The notes below the pieces were generated by a model. That model was not told the DNA's origin, did not search any database, and worked only from the letters and a program-made list of their open reading frames with translations. Positions 56,945 to 64,000 of a stretch of DNA of 64,000 nucleotides are shown one piece after another; the first letter of the stretch is position 1; each line of letters starts with the position of its first letter. This DNA comes from Stagonosporopsis chrysanthemi (Eukaryota; Ascomycota; Dothideomycetes; Pleosporales; Didymellaceae): positions 186,001-250,000 of the forward strand of contig JAFISE010000026.1 of assembly GCA_022560025.1 (NCBI GenBank). Direction: 5' to 3'. Position numbers and translations under genes: made by a program.

Positions 56945-58147
56945 GGGTGGGCTCCCCCCCCCCCCCCGCCTTTTTTATTATTATTTTACCTTCTCTCTCG
57001 ATGAGATGGCTGTGCATAGCGGGTTGTTTTTGGTTTGGATGAAGGTTGGCTGGTGTATATACCCACTCTTGCGAGAGCCCCTCTCCTCCTCCCCCTTTTG
57101 TATGTATGGATGGATGGATGGGGCTTATGACTTGACGATAGACCGGGTTGGGGAATGCAGATTCTTCTTGCCATTGTGTGCTTGTGTGTGCAGTGTTGGT
57201 GATATCCTCCCGCAGGTTCACGTTTTTTATTTTTTGCTTGGTGTGCGTGGCTTCTTTGCACTCGGTCTTGAGTGGCCCTCCTCGATCTGTACCAGTCAAG
57301 CCGGGCTGGTGCGGGCCAGGGCAATGACGGAGGGCCTTTGGGCTTCCGCTCCCATATGTACGATCGACTTGCAGGACATACAACCCTACAATGGATGCTA
57401 ACGAAGCCTTCCTTTAGCCCGCTAGCAACAATAGCATTTAGCAACAAGGTATTTAAAAGTCGTCGACGCATCAGAAGAGTGTTGAAAACGGGACATTAGT
57501 GAGATGTATCCAGCCTTCCACTCACAGACCGACAGCACTGGGCGTAGAACTTCACCATCTACACCGTCATCATCGAGTCCCCAGAAGCTTCGGGCTCCAA
57601 CACCAAGAATAGCCAAGCCGTCTGAACGCGCATCCGGACCACACGCGCCATCTAAGACTGTCCGTTTTATGTCTTTCCAATGCGATCTATCGATGATGGA
57701 GTCGCGGAGAAATGTACGCGCTGTGGAGCTTCACCGTTTCATGAACTCCATCCATAGCAACTCCAAGATCAAGACAAACTCAGGATACGAGGGTTGCATC
57801 CTCCGATAAGACCGCTCTGTCAAGTCGATCATAGAGAAACCCTGGAACTTGATTATACTGTGGTTGCCTTGGTTCAAAACAGAAAGGTCAGCATCATGGC
57901 TGTTGAGCTTTGAAACAGTGAGCAATTCAACGTGCTGCAAGTGATCCTCGTAGATTTGGACGAAATACTGCCTAGTTTGACGATGCAAGCTGACACCCTT
58001 GGCTATGACGGTGTTATGGAGGGAGCTGTGTAATCATCGAGCATAAGGAATAGTGTCGCGGTGGCAGTCATTTGAATGGCAGAGCTCATCAACTTCATTC
58101 TCTTCCAGCCTTCAATTCTTCCTGGTAAAAGTAGATCGGCCATCGCC
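56945..58147. other. Intergenic region downstream of ferric reductase
   Basis: About 1.2 kb. A poly-C tract of about 15 lies at 56953-56967 just after the reductase stop. A 101-codon plus-strand frame (57504-57809) overlaps an ATG-less minus-strand frame ending at 57731; neither is recognised and I do not call a gene. Confidence 0.45.
56953..56967. repeat. Poly-C tract after the ferric reductase stop
   Basis: About 15 consecutive C residues nine bases after the stop codon, in the 3' UTR. Confidence 0.9.
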
Positions 58148-59166
58148 ATGCGATCTGGACTCACCTTCGCCGTTGCCGCCATGGCGGTGATGAGTGCCCA
58201 CGCACGGATCCTCGAGATCTCCATCGACCAGTATTCCACCATTCAGATGCCTTCTGGCAATAATAACCTCAACGTTGGCGGTTACACCCGTGTTTATCTT
58301 GGTAACGCAGCGATCAATGCTCCTTACGACAACTGTGAGTCCTATATCGGATGCTGTCTATCGCGACTGCAAGCCGTTCGACCCAGCTCGCTGCATCGAG
58401 GACTGTGAAGAGACCACCCGCTACAACCAGCAGACTGGTGGCCATGGTATCTGCCGCTTCGTCGCCACTTATGTTCTTGTGAAGGTAAGAACTTCTGACG
58501 ATTACACAGTGGCCTAAATTTTGATACTGACGCCCATAATAGAACGGGAAGCCTGGCGGCCAGGTCTGTTCTATGTATGCCCGCTCTTGGGGCAAGGAGT
58601 TTGCTGTCAACACTGGGTACCACAGCCAGAACCCCGAGTATACCACCAAGAGCAGCTAGTCGTACTCTGACGATAAGGACCCCGGTGACGGTAAGCCCTG
58701 CCAGAATGATCCTGAGATGGATCCGAAGCCTTCTGGTAAGCCTGAGGATCCTAAGTCGACGAAAAAACCTGAGGATCCAAAACCAGCCAACAAACCTGAG
58801 GACCCCAAGCCGACTCCCCCTTCCACCCCGATCCCCAGTGCCCAGAACGAGGGCGTCGAATGCTTCAAAGCCCGCGCCTGGGCACCCACCAACAGGCACT
58901 TCAACGGCCGCTGGCTAGACAGCAAGTACCAAAAGCTGACCGCGTACTGGAAGCACTCAGAACGCGACGCAACAACCTTCTACCTCGACCGCGAGGGTAT
59001 CTGGCGCAACGCCGCTACCGGCAGCGCCGCGCACTGGGACAGCATACTCAGCAAGTACGCGTGAGGCTTCGTCAAGTTCAACGGCAAGGGCTGGGGCAAG
59101 GGGGCGCCGATCACACTGACGATCGAGGCTGTGATGGCGCACTGTCCCACTGGCGGTAAGAAGTGA
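58148..59166 (+). pseudogene. Decayed gene for a secreted Pro/Lys/Asp-repeat protein
   Basis: The frame opens with a signal peptide (MRSGLTFAVAAMAVMSAHA) and continues ILEISIDQYSTIQMPSGNNN. Around 58344 a one-base frameshift is needed to pass from NAPYDNCESYI to DAVYRDCKPFDPARCIEDCE. A normal 58-base intron follows (58485-58542). The second exon NGKPGGQVCSMYARSWGKEF then meets an in-frame TAG at 58657-58659, continues through a linker of three or four PEDPKxxxK units, and reaches the segment VECFKARAWAPTNRHFNGRW. A second in-frame stop, TGA at 59062-59064, precedes GFVKFNGKGWGKGAPITLTI and a final TGA at 59164. The intact frames on both sides of each lesion show one former gene of about 300 codons. 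It resembles a cysteine-containing secreted protein of unknown function. No functional version is inferred. Confidence 0.75.
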
Positions 59167-60847
59167 TGGTGAGCGGGCGGGAAGGGTTGAGATAAATCTG
59201 TGCATGGCCTGAAAGCAGTTGTAAAGAGCGGCAGTAATAAGAAAGTTCGCCAAGTGAGTGTTGCGAGGTGGTGGTCAAACGTGTTGTCTGATTCTTGTGA
59301 GCTTTGAATTGAGGCCATCTTCCGCATGCGCAAGGCCAGCGACAGATACCCTGTGAGCAAATGCAGTGAAGACGTGTCGAACATGCGAAAAAGATGACAT
59401 GCATGTCGCACTTCCACTGAGACTGCCCTCTGTTACTGCAGCCTCAGCTCTGTCACCTGCTTTCCCGCATGTGGCAGGAACATGCTAGTATCCGATAAGA
59501 GCTTTCTGGAGTTCGAGGTGCTTGGAGAACCCCCTTCGGTTCTTGAGCTTTTGGTATCGACACTGGTACCTGTTGATCCACATCTCGAAGAAATCAGGTA
59601 GATGCTACCTTGGAGCGCTGAAGTGTAAAGGTTTGGTCATTTCAAAGACGTAACTGGTGATGGGCTTGCCGTTGTGCAAGAGATGAGGTTCAGGAATATA
59701 GTGGAAGCATGATGAGAGGCTATGTGGAAAGAAACAGGAGTCTAAGTTTTTAGATTATGGGATTCGATGAGTTGAATTTGTGCTGATTTTCGAACTGGGG
59801 ATGAAGTATCTTGTCTTGTTGCTCGGCTCCACCAGAATCCCTATAAGCGCCAGCAACTTGGCCGTAGTCCTCTTACGGGTCGCTGTCTCTCCTCATTTTG
59901 AGCCAATGTAGTCTGAGAAGCTTCTGCCCGCACCATTAATTGCGCAATCTTTGGCTTAACTTGGTTGTACACATCGCGAAGGACACGGAGACTCTATGGC
60001 AGCTCTTTCGTGTCCTAATGTTGGCTACAATGGTAACGTCACTGCACATAGAGTGCACCCGGATTAACCAGCAAGCTGCCGGTGAATCTCGACCATCGCC
60101 AAGGTTTATGACATCTTCATCGTAGCCAGCATGGTTGACAGTGAAAAGTATGGACCCTGGCAACCAATCAGGAGTAAGCCCTAGCCTAGCGTACCAAACT
60201 TAGGGGGGTCTATGCGTCTTGCTCTTATGTAACCACGTGGCATAGATCACATGATATTCTGTTGTAGCAGGCACTGCCCGGTGTGGGCAAGTGCACTTAC
60301 CTCTGAGCTGAGGGCTCCTGTAGACGAACATCAGAACATCACAACACGACAACAGATAGCAATACAAGCGTTGACCCGCAGCACCCACTTGACACTGCTT
60401 ATGCAGTTACATCTTATCATAGATCACACCAAAAATGCCTGCTGACTCTAAAGCGCGGTCGACTCGCAACGCCAGGAAACATGTCAACACCAAGCCCCTA
60501 CATCCGCTTGTACAAGACTCAGAACAAGACAGTGTATCCATCTAGCCATCTAGCCATTCAGCCAGCCACAGCGCGATACTTGCACCCTCTACCGCCTAGG
60601 TCCAGTGAGCATCCGCTTCAAGCTGGAAATCAGAATGTCCTTCCACGATGGCAGGCTTTGGAGCCTCGCGACCTTCTCAACGTAGTTTTGTCCAGAAGTC
60701 AGATCTTGTCGTAGACGACAGCAGCACTCACCAGTACGCAGAAGTAACAGCAAATACTGACGTCGTTAACACAACGCAGCAAAACTTCTCTCTGCCGCAT
60801 TCTTCAAGTTGCTGTCTTCTTCATCATGTGCCACTGCTACTACAGCG
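59167..60847. other. Region between the two decayed genes
   Basis: Mostly without features. From the ATG at 60435 a plus-strand frame starts MPADSKARSTRNARKHVNTK but meets stops (TAG, TAG, TGA) within about 60 codons, then reopens as GASRPSQRSFVQKSDLVVDD. It may be the broken 5' part of the RING gene that follows, but the link is not shown. Confidence 0.4.
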
Positions 60848-62357
60848 ATGATACCCTCCCACTGGAAAGACTTCCTCTCGAGTCAGCGAAAAAACGCTGT
60901 CGACTGGGCTCGGTCGCAGTTGACCTATCTTCAATACGAGCGCCACCAGGACGGGACCGCCATGGAGAATATGGCAGGAGAGAAGCTATTGCGTAGCAAG
61001 TATGACTGCTGGATTAATTACGACAAGATTTCCGCCCCGGGCTTTGCATGGAATGCCAACTTCCGCTATACGTGCCCGGTATCCAACACTGTACAAGTCA
61101 ACTTGTACATAAGCGCCTACAAGCTTCTGGCGATCTTGCGACTTGAAGTCGATGATCCGCGAATTGGCTTGGCTTCCGGTAAGACTGCCAAACACTGGTA
61201 CATTGTACAGCTCGCTGACTGATGTTCAAGGAAACGACTGCGCTGAAACGGTACTTGAGGCCGTATGGCGCAGTCAGGTATGGACGTACAGGAAAGGCCA
61301 AGACAGGTGCCGCACCAGAGTGAACGCTGTCGCAGGATTATGCACAGGTCTTAGAAGAGAAAAGAGGCAGGACGAGTGTCATACGTAGGTTCGATCACGC
61401 TAGTGACTACAGTAAGCAGGCTTTACACCCAAAAATGTACATTCAAGTGCGTTTTTGTTTGCACCCTTCCGTCACCCTCGACTGCAACCGCAAAGTCACA
61501 ACGGTCTACTCGTACATTGCACTCCCGCAGCCCGAAATTGGCAATCAGTCGTGTAGCTGTTGTTAGAGAGTCATGCGCAACGATGAGAGAGTGGTTAACG
61601 GCCACTGTCGACACATGTGCCATGAGCAATGTATCATAGCGTACTTCGAGCGCAACCCTCCACACGACCTACTCCGGCCAGACGTTCGCACTTGCCCTGC
61701 CGACGGATGCCGAGTGGAGTACCTTCAACCGCCATATGGTTTCAATTACATCACAGTCGACCCGACCGGAGAAAAACAAAGGTATCCTATCTGCCTTATT
61801 GATGGGAATGGCCCCGGATTCATCGAGGTATGCAACGTCAAGCCACGGCGTCTTCAATCGCTGACAACTACAACTAGACGAAGTGTTCAGCAAGTGCAGG
61901 ACATAGATTTCAAGTCCTCTGCACACGAGAAGCTGCCTCTGATTGGCGACTATGCGAAGGACTCGTCATTGATGACCTTAACAACTGGCAGAATTGTTCG
62001 TGTCCAGAGTGCCGTCGATACCTAGATGAAGCAGGTCTTCTTCGTGCTTCCTTAAACCAACCAGCGGCCTCCTAGATTAAGGTAAAGATCCGATCAGCTG
62101 GTGCTAGCTCGCTGTTCAACACCCAAGTTGGTGCGCAGACGGGTATAGTATACGACCTAGGCGTCTTGCATCTGAATCTCTCTCCAAACGATCCGCACCT
62201 CTTTCAGCACCAACGCCGCCGCGAGCGTGTTAGCAAAAAGTATGCACAGATCGGTCAGGCATATGATATCGTGAAATACAAGGCCGCGACATTCGGAGGC
62301 ACACAATTCAACACGATCAGCGCCATTGACCTTACCTAGTACGCGCTAGGAAGCTAA
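60848..62357 (+). pseudogene. Decayed multi-exon gene with a RING-H2-like finger
   Basis: Coding-like exons can be followed across this stretch: 60848-61178 (MIPSHWKDFLSSQRKNAVDW onward), 61231-61278 (NDCAETVLEAVWRSQ), about 61420-61827, and 61878-62357, separated by introns with normal signals (for example 61828-61877, GTATGC to CTAG). In the third exon a RING-H2-type pattern is visible: CSCC, then GHCRHMCHEQCIIAYF, then CPADGC. An in-frame TAG at 61564-61566 sits inside the finger, directly after CSCC. The fourth exon reads TKCSASAGHRFQVLCTREAA and NWQNCSCPECRRYLDEAG, meets a second in-frame TAG at 62073, reopens as IKVKIRSAGASSLFNTQVGA, and meets a third TAG at 62337 shortly before TAA at 62355. 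RING proteins are usually ubiquitin ligases; this copy cannot make the whole protein unless the stops are spliced out. Confidence 0.65.
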
Positions 62358-62968
62358 TCTTACACTCTCACCCTACATAGAGTCGTGGCTGCCTTTGCAG
62401 TTCTTCATTAATCTACCGGTGGTGCAGCGAACGGTGGACTACAGCCACCTATCACTGGTGGGTCGTTGGTGGGCCTCTTAGTGACCTTTATAAACTTGGC
62501 GACACGGATAGTGAGTTTGATAAGAGCAACAATAGGAGTAGCCAGGGCTGCGCTGAGAGATTGTGCGGTGAAGAACTTTTTAGGGGTTGAGGGATGGTAT
62601 TGGGCTTTTGGAGATGGGTAAAGGACTTTATAGCACTACGCAAGGTCAGTGCGCTTCTTCTCTCACGTACCCACTGTTCTTTAGTAGATTGGTACGGCGT
62701 GCCTGTGACGTGGAGCTTGAATCAGGTGCGGATACGTAAGAGAGGTGAGAGCAACGTAGCTGGGACTGCTGTTTACAAGGCATGGTTGAGGAGCAGTCAG
62801 GGGGGATGCTGGCGATATTTGTGTTTGCGTCAACATGAGATATAGCAACGAACCTAGTTCAAGGGACAAATTGTGAGATGGAGCTAAAGGAAGTGGATCT
62901 GCGCAGCCAGTATCATCACTCTCCAAAGATTACCTCCCCAATATCCTGTAGCCATCCTAAACCCTCCC
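62358..62968. other. Intergenic region
   Basis: About 0.6 kb. Short open frames only; it holds the 3' flank of the SDR gene. Confidence 0.45.
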
Positions 62969-64000
62969 CTACGCCTCCAACGCCTTCCCCACATCAGCAA
63001 ACGACTCCGCCTTCCTAAACACCAACCCAAACACCAAATCCTGCGCCCACCTCGGCCACCCGCGGATCCCCATATGCTTCTCCTGGTCCCTCGGCACACA
63101 AATCCTCCCACTCCTGCCCTTCAAAACCTGCCTCACCACCACCTCGCTCACCCTCGTCGGCGGACCCGGCACAATGCCCTGTTTCTCGAGCAAATTCTTG
63201 CCCGCGTTCTTCAGGATGCCCGTCTGGTGCCAGCTCGGGTGGACGGAGGTGGTGCAGATGGCGGCGCCGTTGGGGTAGTGGGCGAGGCACTCTGCGCGCA
63301 GGCCCTCGGTCAGGTACAGGGCGCCGATTTTGGAGACGCAGTAGTCGACGATGCCGGGCGCGGGGACAAACGATGCCATTGAGGCGATGGACACGACGTG
63401 CCCTTTGCGCTGGGCGAGCATGCCCGGGAGGAAGGCGCGGATGAGCACGAAGTGGGAGAAGAGGTTTACTTGGAGGAGTTTTTGGGATTCGGCGTTGGTG
63501 GTCTGGGGGATGGGGGTCAGCTGTGCTCCGTGATGTGGAGGAAATGGGGAAGGGAAGGGAAGGTAGCGCAACGTACGTCTAGAATCGTCTTTCCGATTCC
63601 AATCCCCGCGTTGTTGATCAACACGCTCACCGTCCCGTGCTCGCTCTTGATCTGCTCGCACAGCTCCTCGAGCGCATCCGTGTCGGTGATGTCGCACTGG
63701 TAGAAGTGCACGTCGGGGAGTGCATCAAGTTCTGCGGGGAAAGAAGAAATGTCAATTGCGATAACGCGGGAGTGCTTTGCAAACGCCTTCACCATCTCAT
63801 ACCCAAATCCGCTGCTCCCACCTGTAATCAGCACGAGCTCTTTCTTGCCAGGGCCAAACTCCCAGTCCGCTCCGTTACGACCGAAGGACCAATTATTCCA
63901 TGCCAGCCGGTTGAGTGCTTGATTCAGGCGCCGCAGAACGCCAGCGGTGGTAAGGACCTTGAGGACCGTGGTTAGGGTCGCCAGGCGGGAGACGCCTTTA
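62969..64000 (-). CDS. Short-chain dehydrogenase/reductase, 5' end beyond the window
   Basis: A classical SDR of the RDH/DHRS3/SDR16C-like type, which reduces or oxidises lipidic alcohols and carbonyls at the ER or lipid droplets in related eukaryotes. The visible part has two exons: one entering from the right edge and ending at 63576, and a last exon 63502-62969; the 73-base intron has GTACGT and CAG ends. Reading from the edge: GVSRLATLTTVLKVLTTAGV, WSFGRNGADWEFGPGKKELV, then the cofactor site ITGGSSGFG, acidic IDISS after strand 2, NNAG, catalytic Ser in SIASMASF and YCVSK. The C-terminus contains GWPRWAQDLVFGLVF. The first codons and the true start lie outside, so the entry is partial at its 5' end. 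The internal start at 63834 would cut off the cofactor strand and is not used. Confidence 0.92.

Noticed and set aside
1..64000. CRISPR arrays, bacterial-type operons, origins or ribosome binding sites
   Set aside because: The sequence is eukaryotic with spliceosomal introns; no regularly spaced repeats or prokaryotic signals are present.

Overview
The window is nuclear DNA of a filamentous ascomycete (Pezizomycotina), most likely a Dothideomycete. Genes are split by many introns of about 50-60 nt with GTRNGT donors, CTRAC-type branch sites and YAG acceptors. Both strands are used without operons. The gene set is typical of this group: an AreA nitrogen regulator ending in WEWLTMSL, Dal5-type permeases, a Kre6/Skn1 glucan-synthesis protein and the fungal DASH subunit Hsk3. 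The class-level placement is inference; no marker was searched.

Layout: 86-520 complex I subunit NDUFA2-like (+); 2352-4587 Dal5-type MFS permease (+); 6123-7837 cytochrome P450 (+), convergent with a DJ-1/PfpI protein (7967-8775, -); 9642-12399 AreA (-), followed by about 5 kb of leader and intergenic DNA with microsatellites; 17290-17619 Hsk3 (-), divergent from a 105-aa single-span protein (17897-18319, +). A gene-poor gap of about 8.4 kb (18320-26702) follows. Then come Cyc8/Ssn6 corepressor (26703-29441, +); a conserved 148-aa protein (30149-30646, +); Kre6/Skn1 (32872-35055, +), convergent with a second Dal5-type permease (36329-38122, -); TRIP4/ASC-1/Rqt4 (39010-40593, -), head-to-head with PPIL1-type cyclophilin (40775-41297, +); a zinc alcohol/formaldehyde dehydrogenase (41446-42906, -); an unassigned Cys/His-motif protein (43828-44824, -); a BRD8/Bdc1-like bromodomain protein (45611-48157, -), divergent from a small coiled-coil protein with a tandem LDSS repeat (49044-49624, +); an F-box-like protein (50153-51914, +); a Fre-type ferric reductase (54393-56944, +); two decayed genes (58148-59166 and about 60848-62357); and an SDR dehydrogenase running off the right edge (62969 to beyond 64000, -).

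How the genes relate: most are housekeeping or regulatory genes with no obligate link. Two global transcription regulators (AreA, Cyc8) and a likely NuA4 subunit are present. Two permeases of a family often under nitrogen control share the window with AreA, but I did not show direct regulation. The P450, DJ-1 and first permease are neighbours without a biosynthetic core enzyme, so I do not call a metabolite cluster. I found no clear new multi-gene system. The most unusual items are the decayed right-hand block with in-frame TAG codons, the AreA leader and terminal micro-exon, a long intron in the second permease, and small split genes that a single-frame search would miss.
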